In this document: one piece after another, positions 11,983 through 26,000 of the stretch | Layout of the letters: each line of letters starts with the position of its first letter | Position numbering within the stretch: the stretch's first letter is position 1 | Position numbers and translations under genes: made by a program | The notes under the pieces: model-generated | The model's input: the letters and a program-made list of their open reading frames with translations, nothing else | The model's database searches: none | What the model was told of the DNA's origin: nothing | NCBI RefSeq assembly: GCF_001039355.2 | Contig: NW_019775735.1 | Location: 424,065 to 488,064 of the forward strand | Origin: Lingula anatina | Taxonomy: Eukaryota > Brachiopoda > Lingulata > Lingulida > Lingulidae | Reading direction: 5' to 3' | Length of the DNA stretch: 64,000 bases

Positions 11983-13666
11983 NCTACATTTTCATTAGCA
12001 GAAACCGTGTAAAAGTGACACACGATGCACGTTTAATGTGCAGTGATTCTTCACTTACGTGGTTTAACCACCCCCTTCTCTTCGTCACCCACTATGAGCA
12101 AGATATCATCATCAATATAGAAAAGTACTCCTGTTATATACGTATTACGGCACATTATACTGATAATGTTTGCTATATATCAACATATTTATCGCTGCTT
12201 AACCTTGCAAAATAACAATGGTCTTATAGTTATTCAGTTTTTCAAGCAAGGGTTTTTATGACAGCTAGTTTATAACTAATGGTTTACTAATGGTTCTAGA
12301 CATGGTCTATCGAGCGAAATCTTATCGTGGGATGTACTACGATCAGTTGTGGGGCAATACTTATTCATCAAATTAAAAAAATCTGATGCATCTCCAGTCA
12401 ACATTGGTATTAAAGTATTTTTGTTTTCGTCTTTTAGCTGGATGAAATATTGAAGGTGACCGTGACGTACATTGTTGTTAGTCGGGCTTTGTTGAAATTT
12501 CCCCGGCCACCAGCGCATAGAGTGACACATCTTTATCCTTTTTTGTTTGTTCTCCGCTCAGTGTTGATTTAATATTAGAACGTTTAACGGTCACCCGCTG
12601 GTTCTTCCAACTCCCTTATTAATTAAAGATTGGCTGCACCACTGCACACGCTGATTCAATGCATAAGCACTACGTCCATCAGTGTAATCATGGACCTCTC
12701 TAATTAGGTCCATGGTGTAATAAACTTAAGATCTATATATACTGACGCAGTCTAAATCGCGAACGACTAAGGAATCTTTATTAATGCACCTTATTATTCG
12801 AAAAAATTAAAAATTAAAAATACACTGACTGTGTATCATGATTTCAGTGAAATGATTTTTACTCCGGAGACACCTTAAAACGTATCCTATAAAATCCAGA
12901 TTGTAAGCGCAAGTGTGATAAACAATTTCTATAGTACAAGCGACAAGTTAAATGCTAGTCAGTTACATGTATGTTGCTGCAACCAGAGTTGCATATCCAA
13001 GGCCGCGGCCAAACTTTTAATAATCAAACAGCATGGCCTTTGACCAAGTATTATTCATTACGATTCATTGCAATTTTACGGGAATAATTATCATGCTTTA
13101 AAAAAAGACTTTGATATCGCTTCTAAGTAATCTGTATTAATTTTAAATGGTTTTTGAGACGACTGTGAATTAGACTGGATTTGATAGATCAAATAAAACT
13201 TTTATGGACAAATCAACAAAGAGAAATGAAATGATGAATAACAAAATATGATAAGCCCTCGGGGGAAGCTTCCTCAGGAGAGATGTTCTTATGATCGGGA
13301 TGATCACGCCTTTCGACAGTACATGTGTATATACATGTAGCGCACCTAAGATAATAAAATGAAATTTTCAAAGTAATTAACAATATAAATCTTTCAGTTC
13401 CATTGAAATCTCATGTTCTTTAATGTCAGACACAATCCAATAACGACCGTCACATAATACCAAGGCAGGACCCCTGCGGAAAAACGTTGTTCAGTCGCGA
13501 AGAAAGACGAACGAGATTACGCCTGTTGAAAGGCCGTGTAAAAGAGAAAGGGGTACTCCTGCGCGGAAAAACGTCATTCAGTCGCGCGTTGTAAAGGCCA
13601 GTTTGCACTGTTCCGACGTCATTCCGAGGAGGCTGAAAAATCGGAAAGATTTGTTTTTGTGCTGTG
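11983..13666. other. Spacer between the two large direct repeats
   Basis: Single-copy 1.7 kb segment starting with an ambiguous base (N at 11983). No gene is seen. Near its right end it holds two related GC-richer units (13473-13499 and 13558-13586). Confidence 0.7.
13473..13586. repeat. Two-copy direct repeat, 85-bp period
   Basis: The units at 13473-13499 and 13558-13586 share cctgcg(cg)gaaaaacgt followed by ttcagtcgcg. They stand out as GC-rich in AT-rich DNA and lie 80-190 bp before the start of large-repeat copy 2. Confidence 0.8.
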
Positions 13667-14858
13667 GCAAGAACTAGAGCTACCCATTTACGACTTGAGT
13701 ATTTACAAAATTACATATCTAAGCTTATGACATGAGAGGAGAGTTCGTTTAAAGACTAATTCGATTAATATATTTAGTTCAAAATACTAACAGTATTTGT
13801 TACATTTGAAATAAAAATGTAGTATTATGAGCGACATTAATTGTAATACAAAGAAATTCGAGGATCGCAAAAGGGAATATATATAAACATATTGTATAAA
13901 AAAAATTAAGTATTAGCCCAATAATTTTGACCTATAAGAAATATTCCTTATACGCACAACTATAGGGTATTTTTATAAGAGAAAAGTATAATGCGACTGC
14001 ATTGCATTAAAAAAAATCAGAAGAGTTAAAATAATTTGAAACAACTTTAAAATACTGCCATCATCAACAAGCACAAACTCGGAAAACATCTGTCGTTTCT
14101 CCACTCGAATCAAAAGGAATTCTCTTTCAGTAGAGTAACAATAATACCTATTTTCGTTTGACGTGAAGCTTATCAAAATATTTGCACGTCATTTTAGCAA
14201 AAGAGCTGAGGTTACGAAAACCTACGTGTGCAATTATCTCTGAAAATATCCCGCCACTGCACTCGTTACCCTTCTCGTATGAATGCACATTTATATAAAC
14301 ATCAGTTGGTTACGTAGAGTCTTATTTTTTATTTTTTTACATAAGAAAAAAGGGAGTATTACATCTGTGCCTTCCATTTCCCCTTTGTAATTTTATCTTA
14401 GTCAGAGGCGGATCCATTGTGATGTCTTCTTCTTCTCTTTTTTCCTCATATTTTATTTATTTATTTATTTGCTAAGAATTATATTGTTTTTTTTTTCTTT
14501 CTGATTTTATCGTGTACAAGTAATACAGAAATTGCCACCATCGTTGTGTAAAAGAAGTCGAGGTTTACCCTCCACCCCTATTATTATATAATACGCAAAA
14601 AACAGAAACGGGCGTCTACGTAATCTTAATTGTTTTACATAAATGTTCCATACTTAAATTACTTTGTAATATCACTTTATTTACTTAGTGTAATTTGTGT
14701 TGCCTTTACACACATGGCTATATTAAGCATCTTTAATAGCTTTTTTATGATACATATATTTTAAACCTCCAGTTTCATCTAGTTTTCCCACTTTTCATCA
14801 CTAGCACTAGTACATGTACAAGTAAGTTCGCACTGCCCAGGGACATATACCGTAACAC

Positions 14859-15053
14859 TTGCACAACACATCCCTAGGCAAAGTTAAAAGAAGGACACCC
14901 GCGTTAATTCGACGGAGTGAAAGGCTAAAATCCCTTATCGATCACTACCCAATGACAACCCTGGTTTACGAAACTACTGCCACAAAACGGTTTATTGTAT
15001 TAATGGAGCTAAATGCCACGCGCATACTGTTGTCGTACATACATAGTTGCTGA
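14859..15053 (+). pseudogene. Possible degraded retroelement-like frame in repeat copy 2
   Basis: Counterpart of the frame at 9753-9925. In this copy an ATG precedes it, giving 64 codons. The matching part is identical in protein sequence, as expected from the recent duplication, so conservation is no evidence of function. Confidence 0.15.
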
Positions 15054-15868
15054 TTGGGGATCCATCATAGTGGTCCGGACATATCTGACTTGCTATTACT
15101 AATGTCATGGCCGAAAGTTTTTTTTTACTGCTCAGGTCTTGTTATAATTTGCTTGCTTTTTTTGTGAATTAGTTTGTCCTCCTTTTTAATTATTGATCAG
15201 TCATCCAACAAACTAGCTAATAAGCTCACTAACTAACAACATACCTATTCCCCAATATGTCTTGACTTATGTAACTACTAAAATAGCTTTTATATGCATG
15301 TCTGTCTTACTTTTCTTTCTTTATGCTCTTGGTACTTCAGTCACTTAATTAGTAAGTTATTTTCTCAGTCACATGTAATTTAGTTAATTGGTCGCCAACC
15401 AGCTACTTAGATATTAAGCAGATCATTAAACTTATAAATTAGTTATTTGCTAGTTAATTGGCTGATTGGGTTTTTTTTTGCTAGTTTGCTTCCTTGTTGG
15501 GTGTTTTGTCGGTAGACTGGTTGAAAGAATTCCTGGTGATATGAATGCCTATCTGACTGTTAGACTAATTGATTAGTCGGCTAACTTGTTGATTGACTGA
15601 CCAGTTGGTAAATTTGGGTCATATGGGCAGGGCAATCAGGTGGGCAGTTAATCAGACAGTAGTCAGTTGGTCAGTGTTTTGTCCGGTCAGTCAGTGAGTC
15701 ATCCAGACTGTCGATCTGTCGGTCAGTCAATTAGTCAGTTATTTATCCAATTAGTGTTTCTAAATCTCAAGGATAACAATTGGTACACGATGCAGAAACA
15801 ACTATTGGCCGTGACCTCTGCGTTCATGCAGACAGCCTTAAGTGGTTGTAATGTAAAATGTGTTCATG

Positions 15869-15878
15869 CCATCCATCA
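15869..15878 (-). promoter_or_regulatory. Candidate anterior Hox/PBC composite site (copy 2)
   Basis: Exact TGATGGATGG on the reverse strand, the duplicate of 10741-10750. Confidence 0.3.
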
Positions 15879-17708
15879 TTTTAGCTTATAATTGTGTTTT
15901 TATTGCTTAAAAGCTTTTTATGTATTGGTTTCAATGCATTGTCCTTGTGTAACACAGACATATGGTATAGGAGACAAATCTGATGATTGAAATAATACAA
16001 AAAATGACAATAAAATAATAATAATAATACATGTATGATATATAGACATGTTTTCAAATAATTTTCGCTGGTCTGATTTGACCTATACTTATTTAATTAG
16101 CAGTGTGGCCCATGGCCGGGTTGTCCTATAGGTTCCTTCACCGGTGACGCATGTATGCCCAATCAATCGTATTTCTAAGCGTTGAAAACCTTAATTCTAG
16201 GATAGGTGTTAATTTTTAACGCCAACAGCCATGTTTGTTTGCCAGGACAATGTGGAAAAATTAATCATATTTTCAGATGCGCTTGTCTCTACATAGAGGG
16301 CCGTGGGTGCATATCCATAATAAAAATAATGTTTTTTTTTCTTTCTTTTTTTTTTTTTTGCAACTAACAGTAGTTGGATTGTACAATAATGTGTGGTATA
16401 TGTAAATACAGTGTGCGGCATATACAAATACAGTGTGGTGCAGTGCTGTATGTATGAGGACATTTTAACGCATATTCTTACATACTGGACAATATGACAT
16501 AAAAACAAAAAGGATTGTGTTCTAAAATGTATTTTGTAATGGTATCTAAGGTACATTATGTGTCGCAACGACAGGGGGGGCTACATGTATACTCAGATCA
16601 TATTTATTTTGAATTGGCGGTTGTTAAAATAAGGGCTCTTTATGAAGTAAACTTTTAGAAATGACTGATACATATTCTATACATAGACATAGACGATACA
16701 TAGACGCCGTTAAAAATAATTTAGCACAGGCAATGTATTTACCTGTATCTTTGTTCTAAAACAAATGAGCTTCACTGGCCATGATCGACGTGACAAACCA
16801 ACGTATGGACAGCACTGGCTAAATAACAACACTGCTCAATTGACCTTGCACTAAAACCAAAGCATGCGTGCATTTCGTTCGGTGGTCTGGCTCGTGATAT
16901 GTTTGCCTTTGCGCACGTCTGACTATCAACCACTCTGCCTAACATGCGTTCCATTTGTCACGCCTGTTTTTAAAAGGCTATATCTAACGTAAGTTGTTGC
17001 TCATTTTATAGCCTTATTTATCACTTCATATATAGTTTTGCATTTTAATGCCTTTTTTTCTTATCTTCGTCGCGTTGTTCACATTTTGTTTTTATTTCGC
17101 AAAGTTATCCAATTTCACAAGGCAGCTATCCCGCAAGACGACCGGCGTCACAATAAGATTGGAACATATGAATATGGTATTAATTACTGGTGTATAAGGA
17201 AAGAACTCAATAATTTTGTCTAGAAACGCAATTTGGTCGTTAGGCACTCTCCCTGGAGAGGTACACTGCGCTAGCCTCGTGCAGTCGACTTAATTAATCC
17301 AAATCAAATGACTTTGGTCGGACAAACGTGGTGTTCAAAATCATAATCGAAAAATAAAAAAAATATATTTTTATAGAAAGTTGTTTGCAAAATAGATTTG
17401 GAGGGTGCATAATCCAAATTATTCTCTTGGAAATTGGAATTACGAACGGAATATTTGCCTAATACAGAATTATGGTATTATTGAAAAAACTTAATTTGAA
17501 ACGCCGACGTGGTCCAAATTGTACTTTTCTTCAGCAAAAAAGGATTGATCGAAATACGTCAAACGTTACATTTGACGTTAAAAGCGTTGGAGCGTTGGGG
17601 GGTTGGGGGGGGAGGGGACGGTAGAAAGGGCTTACCCTCTCTCCCATAGTTTTTACCCAGTCAATTGTGTGAAGAAGGAAGGGTAGAGGATCCTACCCTC
17701 CATGTCGC

Positions 17709-17711
17709 TAT

Positions 17712-17750
<39 letters not shown>

Positions 17751-17752
17751 TT
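17709..17752. repeat. (TTTA)n microsatellite beside a short hairpin
   Basis: Eleven tetranucleotide units. A 7-bp stem with 6-nt loop (agggtag/ctaccct, 17680-17699) lies just upstream, and G-rich and C-rich runs flank the locus. A decayed short element is possible. Confidence 0.9.
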
Positions 17753-19566
17753 CTAGTGGATACCCCTCCCCCCACACACATTTACATTCCCAAGCCCCTG
17801 ATGTGGTACATGAATATTTACAAGACAGAGCGTCTATTTTGACACGCTTCGCAGGGTGTTTTCACTTGTTTAACAAGACAAGTGCCTGAAACATCGCAAC
17901 AAAACATGTCATTACACTAATGGGCTTATCTAATTTTGTCAATGGCTTCCAGAGTAGTAGCGGTAACCCGCCGGTGAAATTCGATCCCTTCCCTTGAGAC
18001 TCGACATTCTCTTTTTCTGGTAGTCCTGTCAAAATATGTCTTCAGTTTTTCCAGTTTCTCTCCACAGGTGAAATTCATGAATTCTTGTTTTTATTGTTTT
18101 GTCACTAACGTAACCGAAATAGACAAATTACGAATGTCTCAAGAGATTGGCAATTTACTGAATAGTTTTGACCTAAATGTGGTTGATATTACGTAGTAAA
18201 TCGTTAATCGTTCGTCCTTTGGCATCTCTTTAGTCAAATACTGAGTAACACGGTTTTGTTTTGCTAAAAAAACATTAACATGTGATACTGTTTTTGTGCT
18301 GTTCAGAATTATATGCGGTGAGTGACGCATTCGTCTGGTATTTAAATTCAGCATACATGAGCTAGAGAACATTTTATTCAATAAAGTTTGGCACTTAATT
18401 GCAAAAAGTTTAATGTAATTTAGAAATAGCTAAATTTATATCTTTCCTGTTTTCTTTAACATCCTGAAAAGATTAACTTCTGTATTTCAGAAAGGTACAG
18501 AAGCTAAACACAAATAAAGAAGGAGAATAACAAATATGAAAACATGAGTCCATTCATTAAAATTAAATAAATACTGAATAATAATAATAATACTGTATCC
18601 CTTTACATAGATAAATGACCTCAGCGAATGGATGTTTTCTGTATTAAAACAGATGTATATTTACATTGTATATACTAGTTAGACTATTCTATTCCATGTT
18701 AACATATTAGGTACATGGCAATGCTAAACCCAAGGCCAAATTTACAAGAGATATATTTCAGTTTACATTTGGGCAGCCGGAAATATTCATGTATATATAA
18801 TAATCATATTCTTCACATGAAATAGATACAAATTCAGGAATAACCTTACATTTAAATGACGTTCGGATAGTATACATTATAGATGCAATCTCCCTGAAAA
18901 ACCAAAGCATTGCTTAACAATGGCCTTTACATATTTTGACTAAACGTACACGCTACTTTTTAGCTAACAAAATCTACGCCCAAAATTAAAAGTTTCCGCA
19001 CCATTTAACTAATCAATTTGGCTTCATTTTCATGTGACATAATACCAACTGGTTCACGGCTGGCATATTTTGGAGATAAAAGGACGGGCTCTAGTATTTC
19101 CGACACGAGTCATCCTTGCGTTATCGTTAAGTAGTTGCGTGCGCGAGGCATAATAGGTTCTAAATTAAAACTGAACCAAGACGTGGCCGGGTTTTGCTGG
19201 GGGATTCGTTTAATTTGAATGCGAGGAAAGAAAACGCGATCGCCCCATCAGTCAGTTGCTGATAGTTGTCATCAAGGCCCGGCTTAATCACGGTCATACC
19301 GCGGCGTCTTGGGCTGTGATGTTTCTTGGGAATTCAGAAAGACTCTTCGGGCTAAGAGATGGAGCTATCGACGTCTTGTTAATGGCATTTCTTGTTGTCT
19401 TCTTTGTGCTGTGTGAGATGGAGTGCATAGGCACTCTGTTTGTAACAAAGGCACAGCCATGCATGTGTTTATGTTTTTTTCTCTCTCTCTCTCTCGATCG
19501 CTTGCAGATGAAACACTTTAAATGAACAGCTTATTTTTCAACAAAATGTCCTTGTGCTTCCGATGC

Positions 19567-19576
19567 TAGGTGGCAC
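19567..19576 (+). promoter_or_regulatory. CTCF-type core match
   Basis: TAGGTGGCAC fits the conserved 10-base core YAGRKGGCRS of bilaterian CTCF motifs. A single short match; binding is not shown. Confidence 0.2.
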
Positions 19577-20614
19577 TTGTCACTTGATAATTTTCACAAA
19601 CTTTCGTTGCTCAAAGAAAGAGCATTAGATCCATTATGAACACATATTCGTAAGTATAAAGCATTTTTCCTTGGCAATCGCCACCAAATATCATGGAAGA
19701 AAGCGCTTCCTTTACTTAATATGATATGAAAGCAAAACTGCCGTTTTCATATCAAGTGAACAGACTTCCGCTAAACAGTGTTGGGCTTTTTCATAAGATA
19801 TTCTGTATGGTCTGTTTGGTCGTTCAGCGGCGTGTTCGCTTGCACATGTGTGTGCAGATGCACGCTAGTGCTCATGTAAAGTATCGGACGTACGTGTCTA
19901 TGCATCTAGGTTCATGAAAATGGGACATACACACTAAATAGATCATATCCTGAACAATGTCTGTTTAAGGTGACACGTAAGATAAACGCAGTAACCTATA
20001 CCTAAAGAAAAATTAAAGGAGTGAACAGGATGAAAGAACATATCTGAACCATGATTGCAGCTATTTCCAATCTTTGGGCAAACAGGCAATACGGCAATAA
20101 CAGAAAAAGAAACATACAGAAAAAAAAAACAAATATACACACTAAAGCCATTAACGGGAGAGGGAATTTGTACCGCCCTTGAACGTCTTTAAAATAAAAA
20201 ATATAGGATTTTAAAAATCGTTTAATAGTTGTTGATTTTTCCACACAACTGTTCATCAAATACCACAGGCATATGGCGCTGATCGTATGAGTTCAACATG
20301 GCGTTGATGTCCATTCAATCTGACAGCAGAACACTTAACACGATAGTATTATTCCAACTGATCGCCTTCTTGAAAAGATCAAGCATAATCCCCGATGCTT
20401 GTTTCTCTGAGATGCCTTCCCATTGTTTTTGAAGACAACCGCCTGTGAAATGATTGAGGTAGAATTCCTTATTAAGTGGAAACAACGCATAGGTACTTCA
20501 AAATGAGGGAAGGATGCGTTGGTTTTTCAAATGAAGTAAGATAAATTGTTTTTCGTTCTTTATTACTTGTGTAAAAACTTAACATGTTGATTGTCCAGTG
20601 CAATATTGACAACT

Positions 20615-20615
<1 letters not shown>

Positions 20616-20654
<39 letters not shown>
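20616..20654. repeat. Poly(T) run
   Basis: 39 consecutive T. It could be the poly(A) tail of a reverse-strand retroposed sequence, but no source body is recognisable next to it. Confidence 0.9.
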
Positions 20655-20659
<5 letters not shown>

Positions 20660-21324
20660 GTATCTGTGTGAAAATGGGGCCGTTGTGAGAGGTTTATGTT
20701 TTGTAATTCTAATTTAATGCAATATCACTCTGCGTTTTTTTTTGAAATTTTGCAGCCCATAAGTGACTCGGTGCAAATATCCAGGACATGGTCCGAAACA
20801 AAATCATGTAGCAAAGCAGTGACTATGATAGAAATGTGGAAAAAAATCAAATAAAATAATTGCTAAAATATACACAGCTTTTGTCGGCCCAGTAACTTTG
20901 AAAACCTCTGTATTTATAAGTCCAGCATCAAACCCACAAGCAAATTAACTCAAGCCTGTGACTAACGTCGCAGACTAATTCAATATAGCCACATGATCAA
21001 GGAATACCGAAACAGGTCTTCTTTAATGATTGTTAAATGTCACTGAAGTTCATACATATGTAGCTGTCAATCAAGTCCACGCGTGTCCTAAGATTGTTTG
21101 CTAAATACAGGTACATGCTGCATAACGAACGCGTGCGATTCATGTCCACTATTAATCACTGCCAACTCGGGTCAGGGACACCATCGATGTATGCATCAGT
21201 GTAAACATGGACATTGTCAAAACAGTCTAAAATTACACTAATATTCTGTTACGTCCAAAACATCTTAGCCCGTAGTTGTTCCAGACCAATCATAGTGCCA
21301 ATTAGGCGGTCTGGTACCATACCT

Positions 21325-21480
21325 GTAGCCAGCAATTTCAAAAGGGGGATTCTTATTCCGAAAAAGTGGACCTTTTATAATGAAACCTTTGTGAACCTAG
21401 ATAAACTTTTACACAGAATGGACCATTTCCTGACACAAAAGGGCGGTTCTTTCAAACTCCCCGAACCCCCCTGGCTACGA
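21325..21480. mobile_element. Possible short foldback/MITE-like element
   Basis: GTAGCCAG at 21325-21332 and its complement CTGGCTAC at 21471-21478 bound about 155 bp, with a G run and a C run just inside the two ends. Termini of this sort resemble small non-autonomous repeats of marine invertebrates. No target-site duplication was confirmed. Confidence 0.25.
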
Positions 21481-23001
21481 GCCTGAGCACTATCCCATAC
21501 AGTAATAGTAAGATACATTTAAAGGTAAAATTTGGTTTCATTCGCAGAAAAAAGGAACTGCGGGTGGAAAAATGCGTAACTGCTTCTAATTTTCACCTCT
21601 TCGAAAATTATAACTAGTGAGAATTCTATAGACGGTTGACAAATAGAACACTGCAGTTGCCATGGTGGACATTTCTGGTGAAATAAAATGTTTAAACGTA
21701 AAATTGGTCAAAACTTTCAAACAAAGCCGTTGGTCACCTTTATATCAGGAGAAACAAGTAGCAGTCCATTAAAATGAAGAATTGCATCTGTTTTATAAAA
21801 ACGAATGAGTTATGCTTTAGACCATTAACCATTATGTTATGGACAACTGCAACCATGTTAGTATCTTAAACTGAAATAGAGCAACGTTTTGGTTTTTAAG
21901 GTAACGAACAGATTTCTGTCCTAAGTACATCTTTTGATACTTTCTCAAGAGCAAGGGGCTTAAACAGGTACTGTACAATGTTTCAATATCAACTTCGGTA
22001 GTCATATATACTATAACGGAAACTGTTCCATTCTAAAGATAAAGCAATCATTGGCTGTAAACAGTCAGTGTTGACCATGATAGATGTTCCCAAATAGTTA
22101 CTATTGTTCATGCTGCAAAACCGTGCCAATTTAAACGTGAAAACAGCCGAAGAAACAGGATAAAAGGACAAAACAGAGAGAAATGACCAACCCCAAGTGA
22201 TACGCTTTATATCTGAAAGAAAGGAACGGCAAGTCACGCACATTGCAGTTTTATGAAAACCAAGAGGTCTTGCATGGTAAAATAACCACGCGTACCTCAG
22301 ACCAAAATAGTCTGATGACAATGGATAGAAACAAGTATATGTACATGTAGGTCAAGCATGGTGTATTTCCTGTCGTTCATTTCACATTTGTACCATTCTG
22401 AGTATAATTTTGGATCGGGGTTTTTAAAAAAATTGATGTTGAGACCCGCATGGGGTTACGAATTGCAAAATTCTATTATTCTACGCACAGTGGTATGATA
22501 TGACGCCGAAATATGAAAAGGGACATTTTACGTTATAAATGATACAAATGTGTAAGTAGCTTTTTAAAATCTTCATATACTGCAGAACTCAATCCATTTA
22601 TCTCCTTTATTCCTGTCCAAACTTTTCCAGATTTCAAATTATTGGAAATTATTGTGGAAACGTCTTAATTCAACAGATATCACAATATTAGCAAACACGG
22701 CACTTCGATCCAGAATGCCACGAATGCTGCACACTTTTTTCCTGCGAGGAAAATGTCCCCGTTCTCGACAGGACAGAGTGATGAAGCTAACTGAATTAGC
22801 GTTATTATATCACTGAAGAGCCGTGAATGTCTTAAACAGGCAACAACTGTTTCTACGTGTCTGGCATATCTCTGGATTCCGATGTGCACGCTGACCTTTT
22901 GCAAGGAAATGGTATAGATTTAATACATCCGAGAGAGGGTTTAGCATTCGTAAATGGAAAGTTGATAAAAAGATATTAGATTTAAAGAGAAGAAATGATG
23001 T

Positions 23002-23002
<1 letters not shown>

Positions 23003-23068
<66 letters not shown>
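23003..23068. repeat. (GA)n microsatellite
   Basis: Long GA dinucleotide tract followed by purine-rich sequence to about 23150. The Ser/Leu-rich frames across it are artefacts of the repeat. A shorter GA tract lies at 23640-23664. Confidence 0.95.
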
Positions 23069-23069
<1 letters not shown>

Positions 23070-26000
23070 GATGACAGATAAAGCGGAGAGAAAGACAGAG
23101 AAAGAAAGAGAAAGGGAGAGGAATAAAGATGAGAGACGGGGGGGGGGGCGAGACAAGGGTTGCAGTAACAGAATATCTGTTGATCTGCGTAGAATACATT
23201 TTGCGTGTGACCTTATGTCATATGTAAATGTAAATGCCATTCCCTTTATACATGTATGTTGCGTGCGTGTGTTATTTGTGCGTCCGTGCACTTTGACATG
23301 CAAGCATACTTTTTTAATAAGGTCTTTCCATGCCCATAATAACACACGGAAAAAAATGAAGAAAATCGAGAGTTAACTGTTTGTGCTTACAGCATTGCCA
23401 ACATCCATAGGAAAGCAACACTCAGCTCAAGTCGAAAACCGCGTGCTGAAATCGGAGAGTGAAAAACCTCGCAAAACACTTGTTAGTATTTCAGCATAGG
23501 TCGAGACGTCAAATCGGCAATGGGAGGTGAATGTTAAAGACTGCAATGGAAATTGACAGCCGTGGTAATGTGAGTCTTTAGTTAGCGGGCTCGAAGGCTC
23601 GACATTTGAAGGCAAGACTAAGAACGTGAACTATACGAAGAGAGATAGAGAGAGAGAGAGAGAGCAAGATTTGACTTATGTGCGGATGTGTGGAATATAT
23701 ACTAGTTTTCTTTGGTGCAGTCAGCGTTTGTTATCACGCACGCCTGTAAACAGAGGGTAGAAAAGGTCGACCCAAATCTCCCCCTGCCAGGATGCTCCGG
23801 ACTAATCCCAGGGGCAAACCCTCTTGGTAAAATACATGTGTAAAACTTCAAGTTGAGGAGAGTATTTCGTCTGTCCCAAAGTTGTTGAAACCATGTACCA
23901 ATAAGGTCCCCCTCCCTGCTTTTCCATTTATTTCAGATTCGTTAAAAATTCCAAGCTGAAATTGGACAAATAAAACGGTCACTGTGAAATCGTCTCGCCC
24001 TTATGTATAAGTGGTGTGTCCAGTTCTGTTGACCTGTTTCACATACAGGGAATCAGGATGACCACTTGTTATATATGCGATGTATCCACGTTTGTTTCAG
24101 GGAGAAGAGCTTAGTTCTTTCTAGTGCTGATACAATCTTATTTATCAATTCAAAAAATAATTGTCTTTATCAATCCGTCTTCTTGTTTATTTATTAGAAT
24201 ATCTGTTAATCTTTTCATACTGCAATACTGGATAAAAACACACAGACTATCGATTTACTAATGTGAGCTCTGAATGATGTCTCTCTCTTTACTTTAAAAG
24301 ATCACAATTTGTGACCGAAATGTCTCTTAAAAAGTTGTAATCCTCTAAAGCCAGTGACACCATTTTTAACTTTGCACAGCATCTATCAATGACAAGGGTA
24401 TTGGCAATATTGTCGTTCTCACACAGTTACTGTCATTACAATAAAAATAGCGACAACGCCTCCGCCCCGTGCTTGTTGGTTTTGACGGAAACCGTAGCCC
24501 ATGCTGTAATACCTTGAATCATTATGTTTGCCACAAAAATCGTAATGAAAAATAAAAATAAAAAAAAGGAAAATGATAAATCCTCTTCTTATGTTTTACG
24601 TTATAAGACCTGTTATGTATGTGGACAAAATCAATGTTAGTTTCATCAATATCATTATTTTTTATTTTTATTACAAAAGGTGATTATTATTATTATTACA
24701 TACGACAACAGTTTAACTCCTCGTTTCTTAAAGATTCGTGACTGCATTACACGACAAAATCCAAAGCTCAAGGACAACTACAGAATAGAATCTACAAAAT
24801 GCCTGTCGCGAAACAATAAGTTGGCCGACCCGAGTTTCAAGTAACATTATACCTGCCGCAAAACATGAGAGAGTGAAAACACCAACAATAAAAAAACTGT
24901 CTCGCACAAAGGCCAGCTTTCAACGGCTGTCAGAAGCATATGCCGCTTGAGACCTAGTTTGTTTTATCTGCATCAGCGCAAACCCGCGGAGAATTGTGAA
25001 TGATCTAAGTGCAATTTTCTGCACTCTAAGCCCGTTTTAAATACATCGCCGCCTCACGAAATGAATGGGCCTGATGAACACAGTTGACAGCTCCTATGTA
25101 ATTCTTTCAATACGATAGGTATAATAGGAGCATCTTTGAGGACCTTGGGACGGGAACGGATATATATGTCGGGTTTATCGTTCAATATGGGTATCAACGG
25201 ACAAGAAGATGGTCGTAATTGTTTCATTTTTCTAATCAAAATCGCACACTTTTAAGACTATTATTGCTTTCTGAACACCCAGAGAATCCTTGGTAATTTA
25301 TGACTCTCAGTTTTAGCAGTCGCGACCCTGAAATGCACTGAGCACGGTTATGGCATTCTTATTAATGAATGAATTCATCGGTGACCGTGTAGAATAAAAA
25401 ATCAGATCATTCAGCCAATTTATTGGTCTTTAGCCTGATTACGCTTTTTATGCTGTATGATATATAGTTTTCATAATAATATCAAACTGTATAAAACACG
25501 TGTCGGGTGTCCAATTAAACTCACAATTAATTCTTTGTTTAATGATCATACCAATCGTGCCAAGTGAATTTTAAATCGACGATATCTTAAAATAAAACGA
25601 CTTAAAATGCTATTCACGCTGTGATGAATGACGCGTTTGGTCGACGTCTTGCAAAACCAAAAATAATTCGCGTTAACACGGCGTATAAGGTCACCAGTTC
25701 CAGACTAATTGTTTGGAATGTATTGTAAAAATTATCCGACTGATTAGGTCCTGCGGCACGACCACTGGTCTTCCATCGCGACATACGGCTGAGAGAAATG
25801 AAGAAATATGTCTTTTCAGGGCTATACCGTATTCGCATGGCTATATATGAAATTAAAAAAAAATCCTAACAGCTGCTAAGGTGATGAAACGAATTACAGC
25901 TATCGCCATTTCAATATACTTCTGTTCAAATATTATGTGAGTATAATTTAAGTGCAGTAACTTAAGTGCCGATCACAGCTATCTAAAGGAAAAAATACTT

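Larger units (their letters stand above)
13667..17059. repeat. Large direct repeat, copy 2 (3.4 kb)
   Basis: Second copy of 8486-11982, offset about 5.2 kb at the left border and 5.1 kb at the right. Alignment by eye shows long identical blocks, including the degenerate GTCAGT repeat and the TGATGGATGG site. It is about 100 bp shorter because of indels. The flanks on both sides differ from those of copy 1. Confidence 0.92.

Noticed and set aside
8486-17059. Autonomous transposon in the duplicated segment
   Set aside because: No transposase, integrase or reverse transcriptase domain, no terminal repeats and no convincing target-site duplication.
22810-23345. Ser/Leu-rich antisense frames
   Set aside because: They are produced by the (GA)n tract and have no domain.
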